From assembly GCA_963798745.1 (NCBI GenBank), contig CAWCUF010000001.1, forward strand, positions 186,001-250,000: DNA of 64,000 bases. Reading direction: 5' to 3'. How positions within the stretch are numbered: the stretch's first letter is position 1; every line of letters starts with the position of its first letter. This document shows, piece after piece, positions 42,179 to 50,740 of this stretch. Under the pieces are notes generated by a model. The model searched no databases. It saw only the letters and a list, made by a program, of their open reading frames with translations, and was not told the DNA's origin. Both the position numbers and the translations under genes were made by a program. This stretch comes from Prado023 sp963798745 (GTDB lineage: Bacteria; Actinomycetota; Actinomycetes; S36-B12; CAIYMF01).

Positions 42179-43459
42179 CTACGCCGCCGGGGCGATCCGG
42201 GACAACGTGTTGATCAGGCGGTCCATGGGGTCCGGATCGGCGGTGTCGGTGAGGTTGGCCATCAGCTTCAGGGCCAGCTGGCGCAGGACTGGCACGGGCA
42301 TCCCGTAGGTCGTGGCGAGCTTCATCACGCTGGGGTTGCCGATGGCCTTCACGAACCAGCGACCCAGCGTGTAGTAGCCGCCGTAGTGCACCTTGAGGTC
42401 CTGCGCGTAGCCGTGCAGCTGCGCCTCGCGGCCCTCCACGCGGGGCTGGGCCAGGGCGGCGTCGATGCGCGTGCCCGCCAGGGCACCGGCCTCCAGGGCG
42501 TAGTCGATGCCCTCGCCGTTGAACGGGTTGACCATGCCACCGGAGTCGCCGACCAGCAGCATCCCCTTGGCGTAGTGCGGCTGACGGTTGAAGCCCATGG
42601 GCAGCGCCATGCCGCCGATCCGCACCGTGTCGGCGTACTCGCGCAGCGCCCAGTGCTCCGGGGTCTCACGCATCCAGCGCCGCAGGTGGTCGCGGTAGTC
42701 GACGTTCTGGAACGCCTCGGAGGTGTTCAGGATCCCCAGGCCGATGTTGATGGTGCCGTCGGCCAGGCCGAACACCCAGCCGTAGCCGGGCAGCAGCGCA
42801 CCGTCGGAGCGCAGCTCGAGATGGGACTCCATCCACGGCTCGGCGGCGCGCGGACTCGGTGCGTAGGCGCGCACCGCGACGCCCATCGGCCGGTCGTCAC
42901 GGCGACCCACTCCCATGGCCACGCCCATCCGCGAGCTCACGCCGTCGGCAGCGACCACCACGGGGGCGGTGTAGGTCACCTCCGGGCCGGACGCGCGGCC
43001 ACGGTCGTCGACGGGCTGGGCGAGGACGCCGGTCACCCGGCCGGTCCGTTCGTCGCGGGTGGGTGCCAGGACCTTGGTCCGCTCGACCAGCCGGGCACCC
43101 GCCGCGGCGGCGTGCCGGGCCAGGATCTCGTCGAGCTCCATCCGGGAGCGGACCAGCCCGTAGTTCGGGAAGCGGTCGAGCTCGGGCCAGGGCAGCTCGT
43201 AGGTGCGACCGTTGGCCACGATCCGCAGGCCGTTGTTGCGCGCCCAGCCCAGCTCCGGGGAGATGTCCACGCCCATCTCGATCAGCGAGCGCACGGCGCG
43301 CGGGGTCAGGCCGTCGCCGCACACCTTGTCCCGCGGGAAGGCCGCCTTCTCCAGCAGCAGGACGTCGCGCCCGGCGGTGACCAGCCGGTGCGCGGTGGCC
43401 GAGCCGGCGGGTCCGGCGCCGACGACGATGACATCGGCGCCCTGCGCATGCTCGGACAT
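42179..43459 (-). CDS. menJ: Geranylgeranyl reductase family FAD enzyme, probable menaquinone reductase MenJ
   Basis: 426 residues. The Rossmann FAD motif is DVIVVGAGPAGSATAHRL near residue 10; next are AFPRDKVCGDGLTPRAVRSL (family signature CGDGL), VVAADGVSSRMGVAMGVG and the second FAD motif MLLVGDSGGMVNPFNGEGI. In Mycobacterium the homologue MenJ saturates one double bond of the menaquinone isoprenyl tail. Position between complex I and menaquinone genes supports this, though reduction of other prenyl lipids is possible. GAGG lies nine bases before the ATG at 43459. It ends 200 bp upstream of nuoA, same strand. Confidence 0.8.
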   Translation of the reverse strand: MSEHAQGADVIVVGAGPAGSATAHRLVTAGRDVLLLEKAAFPRDKVCGDGLTPRAVRSLIEMGVDISPELGWARNNGLRIVANGRTYELPWPELDRFPNYGLVRSRMELDEILARHAAAAGARLVERTKVLAPTRDERTGRVTGVLAQPVDDRGRASGPEVTYTAPVVVAADGVSSRMGVAMGVGRRDDRPMGVAVRAYAPSPRAAEPWMESHLELRSDGALLPGYGWVFGLADGTINIGLGILNTSEAFQNVDYRDHLRRWMRETPEHWALREYADTVRIGGMALPMGFNRQPHYAKGMLLVGDSGGMVNPFNGEGIDYALEAGALAGTRIDAALAQPRVEGREAQLHGYAQDLKVHYGGYYTLGRWFVKAIGNPSVMKLATTYGMPVPVLRQLALKLMANLTDTADPDPMDRLINTLSRIAPAA

Positions 43460-43530
43460 GGGCGTACCTCGGGGGACGTGGGGGAATTGCCCCGATCGTA
43501 TCCCCGCCGCCGCGAGCCCGCCGCCCGCTC

Positions 43531-43624
43531 CTGGCCGGCAGTTCCTCCACGCCAGCGTCTCGGCGTGATCGCCAGGGTGGAGGAACCGGCCGGACCGTGG
43601 CTGGCGTGGAGCAACGTCCAGCCA
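43531..43624. repeat. REP-like cluster of inverted repeats
   Basis: A GTTCCTCCACGCCAG unit at 43541-43555 recurs inverted at 43601-43615 (CTGGCGTGGAGCAAC, one mismatch) and partly inverted at 43577-43586 (GTGGAGGAAC). A further short palindrome TGGCTGG/CCAGCCA spans 43598-43624. The element fills the divergent gap between menJ and dinB, which is 226 bp and holds no gene. Confidence 0.65.
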
Positions 43625-43685
43625 CTGGCGGGGATCGCGGGCATCATGGGGCACCTGCCGATGCCGACCCGAGGAGACCCATCCC

Positions 43686-44162
43686 ATGAGCGACAGCGAC
43701 CTGCGCCTGCGGGTGGCCGCGTACCGCGAGGCCACCGACCGGTTCCTGGCCACCGCCCGGGCCGTGGCCGAGCCCGACCTGGACCGGACCCCGCCCGACC
43801 CCGAGGGGTGGACCGCGCGCATGGTGATCCACCACATGGCCGACTCGGAGACCAACTCCCACGTGCGGCTGCGCCGCCTGCTGGCCGAGCCGCCCGGCAG
43901 CGCGATCCAGGGCTATGACGAGGCCCAGTGGGCACAGGTGCTGCACTACGACCGGCCGGTGCAGGGATCGCTGGCGGTCATCGAGGCGGTTCGGGTGTCC
44001 AGCGCGGAGCTGCTCGACCGGATCGCGCTGGTCGACCTGGCTCGCTCAGGGGTGCACACGGACTCCGGCCCGTACACGTTGGCCGACTGGCTGGACACGT
44101 ACATCGCGCACGCCCGGGACCACGCCGACCAGATCACCGCGGCCCTTGACCAGGCGCGCTGA
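43686..44162 (+). CDS. DinB-family putative metal-dependent enzyme
   Basis: 158 residues predicted as the four-helix DinB/YfiT bundle. The metal-site histidines fit His50 in RMVIHHMADSETNSH and two in the last helix (YIAHARDHADQI). The family includes thiol-dependent S-transferases, for example mycothiol- or bacillithiol-dependent ones; no substrate can be named. GAGGAG lies before the ATG at 43686. It is monocistronic: 151 bp separate it from pflB. Confidence 0.82.
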   Translation: MSDSDLRLRVAAYREATDRFLATARAVAEPDLDRTPPDPEGWTARMVIHHMADSETNSHVRLRRLLAEPPGSAIQGYDEAQWAQVLHYDRPVQGSLAVIEAVRVSSAELLDRIALVDLARSGVHTDSGPYTLADWLDTYIAHARDHADQITAALDQAR

Positions 44163-44313
44163 GGCGGATCAGGGGACCAAGGTCCCGGGTGGCCGGGGTC
44201 GTCCTCGGGCAGGACAACGGCGAGCAGCGCGGGACAATGGACCTCCGCGCACACCCACGCACCTGTAACCGCACGGGCCACGAGCCTGCGCACCGAATCC
44301 CCTGGGAGCACCA

Positions 44314-46581
44314 GTGACCATCGCAGCCGACCGCCCGACCACCAGCGCCGACCCGTGGGCCGGCTTCGACGAGGGCGCCTGGCGCCAGGGCATCGACGTC
44401 GCGGCGTTCATCCGGGGCAACTACACGCCCTATGAGGGCGACGCGTCGTTCCTGACCGGTCCGAGCGAGCGCACCGAGTCGCTGTGGCGGTTCGTCGCCG
44501 ACCTGATGGTCGTCGAGCGTGAGCGCGGCATCCTCGACGTGGACCCGCACACCCCCAGCTCGATCACCTCGCACGCCCCGGGCCGGATCACCGACGAGAT
44601 CCCCGAGCTGATCGTGGGCCTGCAGACCGACAAGCCGCTCAAGCGCGCGATCATGCCCAACGGCGGCTACCGGATGGTCGAGAACGGGTTGAAGGCCTAC
44701 GGCTACGAGCCGGACCCCCGGGTCGGCGAGATCTTCACCAAGTACCGCAAGACCCACAACCAGGGCGTCTTCGACGCCTACACCCCGGCCATCCGGGCCG
44801 CGCGCTCGTCGCACGTGATCACCGGCCTGCCGGATGCCTACGGCCGCGGGCGGATCATCGGCGACTACCGGCGCGTGGCGCTCTACGGCGTGACCCGCCT
44901 CATCGAGGCCAAGAAGGCCGAGCTGGCCACCCTCGACAACCGGCTGTCCAGCGACGCGATCATCCGCGACCGTGAGGAGCTCAACGAGCAGCTCCGGGCG
45001 CTCAGGGAGCTCATCGAACTCGGCGACATGCACGGCGTGGACCTGCGCCGGCCCGCGGTCACCGCGCAGGAGGCGATCCAGTGGTTGTACCTGGCCTACC
45101 TGGGTGCGATCAAGGAGCAGAACGGCGCGGCGATGAGCCTGGGCCGGGTGTCGACGTTCCTCGACGTCTACCTGCAGCGCGACCTGGACGCCGGCACGTT
45201 GACCGAGCAGTCCGCCCAGGAGCTCGTCGACGACTTCGTGATCAAGCTGCGCATGGTGCGCTTCCTTCGCACGCCCGACTATGACGCGCTGTTCTCCGGG
45301 GACCCCACGTGGGTCACCGAGTCGATCGGCGGCATGGGCTACGACGGGCGCACCCTGGTCAGTCGCTCGAGCTTCCGGTTCCTGCAGACGCTGTACAACC
45401 TCGGCCCCGCGCCCGAGCCGAACCTGACCGTGCTCTGGTCGCCGAGCCTGCCGACGGGCTTCAAGGAGTTCTGCGCACAGGTCTCGATCGACACCTCGGC
45501 GATCCAGTACGAGTCCGACGAGCTGCTGCGCGAGTTCAACACCGGCGGCGACGACTGCGCGATCGCGTGCTGCGTGTCGAGCATGCCGGTCGGCAAGCGG
45601 ATGCAGTTCTTCGGCGCCCGGGTGAACCTCGCCAAGACGCTGCTGTACGCGATCAACGGCGGACGCGACGAGATCTCGGGCAAGCAGGTCATCGACTTCG
45701 GCGAGCCGCTGACCAGCGAGACGCTGGACTTCGACGAGGTGTGGGCCCGCTTCGACGAGGCGACCACCTGGCTGGCCGACACCTACGTCAACGCGCTGAA
45801 CATCATCCACTACATGCACGACAAGTACGCCTACGAGCGCCTCGAGATGGCGCTGCACGACTACGACCCGGAGCGCACGCTGGCCTGCGGCATCGCGGGT
45901 CTGTCGATCGTGGCCGACGCCTTCTCGGCGATCAAGCACACCAAGGTGCACCCGGTGCGCGACGAGACCGGCCTGGTGGTGGACTACACCCTCGACGGCG
46001 ACTACCCGGCGTTCGGCAACAACGACGACCGAGTGGATGACATCGCCGCGCGGATCGTGACCATGTTCATGGACAAGGTGCGCTCGTTCCCCGCCTACCG
46101 CAACGCCACGCACACCCAGTCCGTGCTCACGATCACCTCGAACGTGGTCTACGGCAAGGCCACCGGCGCCACGCCGGACGGTCGCAAGGCGGGCGAGCCG
46201 TTCGCCCCGGGGGCCAACCCGATGCATGGCCGCGACCGCAAGGGCCTGATCCCCGCGTCGCTGTCGGTGGCGCACCTGCCCTACGCCGACGCCCAGGACG
46301 GCATCTCGATGACCGCCTCGGTGATCCCCACCGGGCTGGGCAAGACGCCGGCCGAGCGGGTCGACAACCTGATCGGCGTGCTGGACGGCTACGTCGAGAG
46401 CCGCGGCTTCCACATGAACATCAACGTGCTCAACCGCGACATGCTCCTGGACGCCATGGAGAACCCGATGAAGTACCCACAGCTCACGATCCGGGTCTCG
46501 GGCTACGCGGTGAACTTCGTGCGGCTGACCCGCGAGCAGCAGCAGGACGTCATCGACCGCACGTTCCACATGAGCGTGTAG
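44314..46581 (+). CDS. pflB: Pyruvate formate-lyase (formate C-acetyltransferase)
   Basis: 755 residues. The catalytic pair is Cys419-Cys420 in DDCAIACCVSSM (Cys418-419 in E. coli), and the glycine radical is Gly730 in RVSGYAVNFVRLT near the C-terminus. GRIIGDYRRVALYG and GGRDEISGKQV also fit true PflB rather than a glycerol dehydratase. It converts pyruvate and CoA to acetyl-CoA and formate without oxygen. GGGAG lies before the GTG at 44314. The gene is followed by its activase. PflB is unusual for a high-G+C actinobacterium with full complex I, and oxygen would cleave it. Confidence 0.95.
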   Translation: MTIAADRPTTSADPWAGFDEGAWRQGIDVAAFIRGNYTPYEGDASFLTGPSERTESLWRFVADLMVVERERGILDVDPHTPSSITSHAPGRITDEIPELIVGLQTDKPLKRAIMPNGGYRMVENGLKAYGYEPDPRVGEIFTKYRKTHNQGVFDAYTPAIRAARSSHVITGLPDAYGRGRIIGDYRRVALYGVTRLIEAKKAELATLDNRLSSDAIIRDREELNEQLRALRELIELGDMHGVDLRRPAVTAQEAIQWLYLAYLGAIKEQNGAAMSLGRVSTFLDVYLQRDLDAGTLTEQSAQELVDDFVIKLRMVRFLRTPDYDALFSGDPTWVTESIGGMGYDGRTLVSRSSFRFLQTLYNLGPAPEPNLTVLWSPSLPTGFKEFCAQVSIDTSAIQYESDELLREFNTGGDDCAIACCVSSMPVGKRMQFFGARVNLAKTLLYAINGGRDEISGKQVIDFGEPLTSETLDFDEVWARFDEATTWLADTYVNALNIIHYMHDKYAYERLEMALHDYDPERTLACGIAGLSIVADAFSAIKHTKVHPVRDETGLVVDYTLDGDYPAFGNNDDRVDDIAARIVTMFMDKVRSFPAYRNATHTQSVLTITSNVVYGKATGATPDGRKAGEPFAPGANPMHGRDRKGLIPASLSVAHLPYADAQDGISMTASVIPTGLGKTPAERVDNLIGVLDGYVESRGFHMNINVLNRDMLLDAMENPMKYPQLTIRVSGYAVNFVRLTREQQQDVIDRTFHMSV

Positions 46582-46723
46582 TCAGGTTCGCGACTGCGTA
46601 CCGCAGCCTGGCGCACCAACCGCCGCACGGTCATCTCATCGACCAGGGCGACACGTGCCAGACCCGTGACGTGGACGATGATGGTTGCCTCATCAGAACA
46701 CCAGACCGACCAGGAGGGCCGAG

Positions 46724-47503
46724 GTGATCGACGACGGGGCGCCGAGCGCCGACCTCGACGACGGCTCGCGGATCGGATTCGTGCATTCGGCGGAGACCAC
46801 CTCGGGGGTGAACGGGCCAGGACTGCGCTACACGGTGTTCCTCTCCGGCTGCCCGCTGCGCTGCCTGTACTGCCACAACCCCGACACGCAGACGATGCGT
46901 CTGGGCGAGCGGACCACCGCACAGCACGTGATCTCCGAGGCCGGCCGGTACCGCGCGTTCATCTCCCGCGGCGGCGGGCTGACGGTGACCGGTGGGGAGC
47001 CGCTGCTGCAGCCGAAGTTCGTCGAGGATCTGTTCGTCGGCGTCAAGGACGCCTACGGCCTGCACACCGCACTGGACACCTCAGCCAACGGCGGACACCG
47101 GGCCAGCGAGCGGCTGCTGGCCCACACCGACCTGGTCCTGCTGGACATCAAGGCCGGCACGCCGCAGCTGTACGAGCAGGTCAGCGGCGGCGGCGCGCTG
47201 GCTGATGTCGTGGCGTTCGGCGCGCGGTTGGTCGAGCACCAGGTCGCGGTGTGGATCCGATTCGTGCTGGTGCCGGGCCTGACCGACGCACCCGAGGACA
47301 TCGCGGCCGTCGCCGACCTGACCGCCGAGCTCGGTCCGATCGTCGACCGGGTCGAGGTACTCCCCTATCACCGGCTCGGCGTGGACAAGTACGCGGCCCT
47401 GGGGCGAGCCTATCCGCTGCTGGGCACCGAGCCGCCGAGCCGCGAGTCGGTCGAGACGGCGCTGGAGATCTTCAGATCCCGCGGCCTGTACGCACTGGCC
47501 TGA
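46724..47503 (+). CDS. pflA: Pyruvate formate-lyase-activating enzyme (radical SAM)
   Basis: 259 residues. The radical-SAM CX3CX2C is SGCPLRCLYCHNP (Cys43, 47, 50). GGGLTVTGGEPLLQPKFV binds SAM, and DTSANGG, LLDIKAG, RFVLVPGLTD and EVLPYHRLGVDKYAALG are typical of PflA. It installs the glycyl radical on PflB using SAM and a reduced [4Fe-4S] cluster, probably fed by ferredoxin or flavodoxin. GGAGGG lies eight bases before the GTG at 46724. The 142-bp gap from pflB is longer than usual and has no recognised signal. Confidence 0.94.
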   Translation: MIDDGAPSADLDDGSRIGFVHSAETTSGVNGPGLRYTVFLSGCPLRCLYCHNPDTQTMRLGERTTAQHVISEAGRYRAFISRGGGLTVTGGEPLLQPKFVEDLFVGVKDAYGLHTALDTSANGGHRASERLLAHTDLVLLDIKAGTPQLYEQVSGGGALADVVAFGARLVEHQVAVWIRFVLVPGLTDAPEDIAAVADLTAELGPIVDRVEVLPYHRLGVDKYAALGRAYPLLGTEPPSRESVETALEIFRSRGLYALA

Positions 47504-47519
47504 TCGGCGGCGTCCGGGT

Positions 47520-48188
47520 TCAGTCGGTGCGGACTTCCTCCTCCACAGACTCGTTCGCGCGACGCCCGGGAGGAGGAACCCCCAGATCCGTGGCGCCCAC
47601 GTGGAGGGACTGCGACTCAGACGCCGAAAGCCCGGCGAGGATGTCTTGCGTGGTCAGCGGTCCCTGCTGGGCCGGACCTGAGCGCAGGGCGGCCAAGGTC
47701 GCACAACTGATCTCCCCGCGCAGCCGCACCACGAGGGCAACGGCCAGCAGGGCGATCCCGATCGCCCCCAGGTAGGGCTGGATCGGGGCGTAGATGTTCA
47801 GTGCGCCCGTCGTGCCGAGCAGCAGCAGCGCGAGCTTGTTGCAGACCGGGCAGCCGATGGCCAGGTAGGCCAGCAGCGAGCCCACCGCACCTGCCCGGGC
47901 GGTGCGGGTGCCGGGCGCGGGGTCGATCCGGTCGGTGGCGGCCAGCCGCAGCGGCGCCGGGCCCGAGTTGCGCACGTAGGTCGCGCTGAGCAGGCCGGAG
48001 AGGATCGAGGTGGCGATCAGCACGTTCGGCGACCACGAGGTGGGCTCGATGGAGCGCCCGAACACAGGATTGGCCAGCACCGCCGTGGACAGGCCGAAGA
48101 ACAGGTACGTGGCCCCCGCAACCGCGGCGGCGACCACCCAACGACGCACCGACCAGGTCAGGAACGCGGCCAAGAAGCAGTTGTTCAC
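47520..48188 (-). CDS. Multi-pass membrane protein with CxxC, under a CsoR/CstR-type operator
   Basis: 222 residues, four to five predicted membrane helices (VVAAAVAGATYLFFGLST; LIATSILSGLLSATYV; AGAVGSLLAYLAIGCPVC; a fourth near IGIALLAVALVV). The helix pair around IGCPVCNKLALLLLG holds a membrane-edge CxxC, as in thiol-redox or metal-handling membrane proteins. A further Cys lies in GEISCATLAAL. The final 50 residues are cytoplasmic. I do not recognise a named family. The GTG at 48188 lies six bases after TATCAT, which overlaps the palindromic operator, so a leaderless and repressible transcript is likely. Function inferred: sulfur, persulfide or copper handling. Confidence 0.7.
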   Translation of the reverse strand: MNNCFLAAFLTWSVRRWVVAAAVAGATYLFFGLSTAVLANPVFGRSIEPTSWSPNVLIATSILSGLLSATYVRNSGPAPLRLAATDRIDPAPGTRTARAGAVGSLLAYLAIGCPVCNKLALLLLGTTGALNIYAPIQPYLGAIGIALLAVALVVRLRGEISCATLAALRSGPAQQGPLTTQDILAGLSASESQSLHVGATDLGVPPPGRRANESVEEEVRTD

Positions 48189-48197
48189 GCGAGCATG

Positions 48198-48213
48198 ATA
48201 CCCCATGGGGTAT
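48198..48213. promoter_or_regulatory. Perfect 16-bp palindrome, CsoR/CstR-type operator
   Basis: ATACCCCATGGGGTAT is a perfect palindrome of the form bound by CsoR-family repressors (TACCC...GGGTA). It overlaps the -10 box TATCAT of the membrane-protein gene and lies 10 bases before its start. A copy with one changed base lies before the rhodanese gene at 52767-52782. Confidence 0.7.
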
Positions 48214-48290
48214 TCAGCCCGCCCGTGACGCATCGCCGTGTGGCAGACGTACGGCAGCCGGGAGCCCGAGTGCCGGCATGTCCAGGCGTG

Positions 48291-48800
48291 CTACTGGCGC
48301 GGGGGGTACTCGCCGTACAGGCAGATGCACCAGTTGAGCACCAGGTAGGGCTGCAGGTTGGGGTGCGGTGCGCCGGACCCGCCCCCGGTGACCATCGCTG
48401 CACTCATCGCCAGGTCGGGCGCAGTCCCGTAGGCGGACCCGGCCTGCGTCGCGGCCGGCAGCGCGTCCGCCGGGCTCTTGCTGCTGGCCGAGGAGGAGGC
48501 GTTGACCGTGTGGCTGTGCGGCGGCACCTGGGTGGCGATCAGCGTCACCTGTTCGCTGCCTGCCGCCTCGCCCTGGACGTAGTTGGCCAGGCCCGGTCCC
48601 TGGCCAGCCCCGATGGGCACCCGCCCGCGCAGGTCCGGCAGGCCGAAGGTGGTTCGGCCATCGCCTCCGTACGTGGTGCCCAGCAGCGAGAACAGCGCCG
48701 TGTTCTGCGAGATCGCCAACAACTGGCCGTTGCACTGCGCCCAGCCGTTCGGAGCGAAGGTGAAGCCGAAACAGCGGAGTTCGCCAACGAATGCGTCCAT
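48291..48800 (-). CDS. Phage tail-collar domain protein (microcystin-dependent-protein family)
   Basis: 169 residues. The tail-collar fold is seen in MDAFVGELRCFGFTFAPNGW, then CNGQLLAISQNTALFSLLGTT, YGGDGRTTFGLPDLRGRVPI, GAGQGPGLANY, and the terminal HPNLQPYLVLNWCICLYGEY. Stand-alone bacterial MdpB-like proteins are often encoded beside large repeat-containing surface proteins; their role is unknown. AAGGGG lies before the ATG at 48800. Its start region overlaps head-to-head with the surface-protein frame on the other strand. Confidence 0.87.
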   Translation of the reverse strand: MDAFVGELRCFGFTFAPNGWAQCNGQLLAISQNTALFSLLGTTYGGDGRTTFGLPDLRGRVPIGAGQGPGLANYVQGEAAGSEQVTLIATQVPPHSHTVNASSSASSKSPADALPAATQAGSAYGTAPDLAMSAAMVTGGGSGAPHPNLQPYLVLNWCICLYGEYPPRQ

Positions 48801-49963
48801 GGGGTGCCCCTTGCTTGGTCAGACCTGGGTGGGAGTCGTGCCTGAACGACGCCAGCCCGTCCGTGCTCGGCGAGCCGGTGACGTTCACTGCGACGGTGAC
48901 CGCGGGCGGAGACCCCGTCGCAGCGGGCTCTGTTGCGTTCAACATCGACGGCGGGAGCACGATCCTCTCCGTGGATCTCACCGCGTTGGGCACCGCCACC
49001 TTCCCGACCACCGAGGTGGCCGCAGGCAGCCACACGATCACAGCGCGCTTCACCGGAACGGCCAACCATGCGATCAGCGAGGGCAGCGTCGCCCACGAGG
49101 TGCGCGTGGTCGCCGACGCGGGTGGGCCCTACACCGTCGCCGAGGGCGCGAGCCTGACCCTGGACGGCTCCGGCTCGTCGCCCGGAGCGACCTACGGCTG
49201 GGACCTCGACGGCGACGGCGGCTTCGACGATGCGCTTGGCCTGTCCCCGACCCTGACGTGGGCGCAGCTGGAGGCCCTCGGGATCGACGATGGGCCCAGC
49301 GACCATCCGGGCGCCCTGCGGGTCACGTCCGGGCTCGTCACCCAGGACGCCTCGAGCAGGCTCACCGTCGAGAACACCGCACCCGCCAGTGTGGTCACCG
49401 GCGACCTGACCGCCACCGTGGGCGTGCCGTTCACCGTGAAGGTGGGCGCCGAGGACCCCTCCTCGGCGGACATGGCCGCACAGTTCACCTACACCGTCGA
49501 CTGGGGGGACGGTTCGCCGACGCTGACGGTGGACGGCCCCGCGGACCCGCCGGTGACCCATACCTACACGACCGCGGGTGACTTCAACGCGTCCTTCACC
49601 ACGACCGACAAGGACGGTGGCGAGGGCGGTCCCACGGCGGTCACCGTCCTGGCTGTCGTCGCGCCACCCTCGCCCTCCCCGACGCCCACCGGATCGCCGA
49701 CGTCGACGCCGACCGGTTCGCCGTCCCCCTCCCCTACGCCCACCGGTTCGCCGACATCCGGGCCCACCGAGTCGCCGGCCGCAACGCCCACTGTGACCCC
49801 GGCCCCGACAGCGACGACTTCCGCCGGCGGCGACTCGCTGGCCTCGACAGGTGCGGACCTCGGGCCCGGCCTTGCCCCGCTGGCGGTGGCGTTCCTGATC
49901 GTCGGGGGAACCGTCCTCGCCGCGTCGCGGCGCCGACGGGAGACCGGTGGTCCGCACGAGTGA
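48791..49963 (+). CDS. Ig-like/PKD cell-surface protein with LAxTG anchor, probably 5'-truncated
   Basis: 390 residues if read from 48791. Residues 25-105 form a bacterial Ig-like domain (SPSVLGEPVTFTATVTAG), then GGPYTVAEGASLTLDGSG begins a PKD-type domain, with VDWGDGSPTLTV in a second one. A 70-residue Pro/Thr/Ser spacer made of TPTGSPTS-like units follows, then SLASTG, a hydrophobic helix and RRRRE: a class E-type LAxTG sortase signal. There is no signal peptide. The nominal start is the antisense of the neighbouring gene's start and has no ribosome-binding site, and the Ig domain lacks its first strand. I infer a lost 5' end; product may not be exported. Confidence 0.65.
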   Translation: MRPWGAPCLVRPGWESCLNDASPSVLGEPVTFTATVTAGGDPVAAGSVAFNIDGGSTILSVDLTALGTATFPTTEVAAGSHTITARFTGTANHAISEGSVAHEVRVVADAGGPYTVAEGASLTLDGSGSSPGATYGWDLDGDGGFDDALGLSPTLTWAQLEALGIDDGPSDHPGALRVTSGLVTQDASSRLTVENTAPASVVTGDLTATVGVPFTVKVGAEDPSSADMAAQFTYTVDWGDGSPTLTVDGPADPPVTHTYTTAGDFNASFTTTDKDGGEGGPTAVTVLAVVAPPSPSPTPTGSPTSTPTGSPSPSPTPTGSPTSGPTESPAATPTVTPAPTATTSAGGDSLASTGADLGPGLAPLAVAFLIVGGTVLAASRRRRETGGPHE

Positions 49964-50049
49964 GCGTGGGTCGACCAGTCAGGGCGCGCCGCTGGTGATC
50001 GCATGGCGCTGGACGTGATAGACCTACGACGGATCACGAGGAGGTCGCC

Positions 50050-50661
50050 ATGTCCCCGAGTTCGTTCGATCGCGCGAATGCCCAGGCCGCCACGTCCGAG
50101 GCCCGTGCCGGCGTCGCGATGGTCGCCAGGTGGTGGTGGGTGCTGCTCATCTCGGCCGCGCTCTGGCTGATCGTCGGGATCATCCTGCTCCAACTGAACG
50201 TCAGCTCCGTGGTGACCGTCGGCTACCTGATCGGCTTCATGCTGATCTTCACCGGCATCGAGCAGTTCGCCGTGGCCGGTGCGGTCTCCGGTGGTTGGCG
50301 GTGGGTGTGGGTGCTGTTCGGGGTGTTCTTCCTGGCCGGCGGCATCTGGACGGTGGTCAACCCGATCGGCGGCGCTGCCGCACTGGCCTCGTCGCTGGGC
50401 CTGCTGTTCGTACTGATCGCGATCTTCTGGTTGGTCGAGGCGATCACCACCCGGGCCACCAACGTGTTCTGGCTGCTCACGCTCCTCTCGTCGCTGATCA
50501 TGCTGGGCATGGGGATCTGGGTGGCCAGCCAGGGGCTGCTCTCGCGGGCGATCACGCTGCTCGTCTTCGCCGGCATCTGGGCGATCATTCACGGTGTCGG
50601 TGATGCCGTTCGGGCCTTCGAACTGCGCAAGGTCGGCAAGTTGGTCACCGACGGGCACTGA
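50050..50661 (+). CDS. HdeD/DUF308-family membrane protein
   Basis: 203 residues with six predicted transmembrane helices in three hairpins, each roughly WWWVLLISAALWLIVGIILL-like, the HdeD (DUF308) repeat pattern: SVVTVGYLIGFMLIFTGIEQ and WRWVWVLFGVFFLAGGIWTV follow. E. coli HdeD is linked to acid resistance at high density; the role in actinobacteria is unknown. GAGGAGG lies before the ATG at 50050. It lies between the surface protein and menG, same strand, 79 bp before menG. Confidence 0.82.
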   Translation: MSPSSFDRANAQAATSEARAGVAMVARWWWVLLISAALWLIVGIILLQLNVSSVVTVGYLIGFMLIFTGIEQFAVAGAVSGGWRWVWVLFGVFFLAGGIWTVVNPIGGAAALASSLGLLFVLIAIFWLVEAITTRATNVFWLLTLLSSLIMLGMGIWVASQGLLSRAITLLVFAGIWAIIHGVGDAVRAFELRKVGKLVTDGH

Positions 50662-50740
50662 CCCTGCGACAGTGCCGCGGCGCGCGAGTGAGGCGGCGCG
50701 CGGTTTGGGTCCCGGTGGCGTGGGCGGCGATGATGTGCCG

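Noticed and set aside
46503..46723. Minus-strand frame across the pflB-pflA gap reading VHVTGLARVALVDEMTVRRL
   Set aside because: It looks protein-like but overlaps the highly conserved pflB 3' end and has no start signal or known domain.
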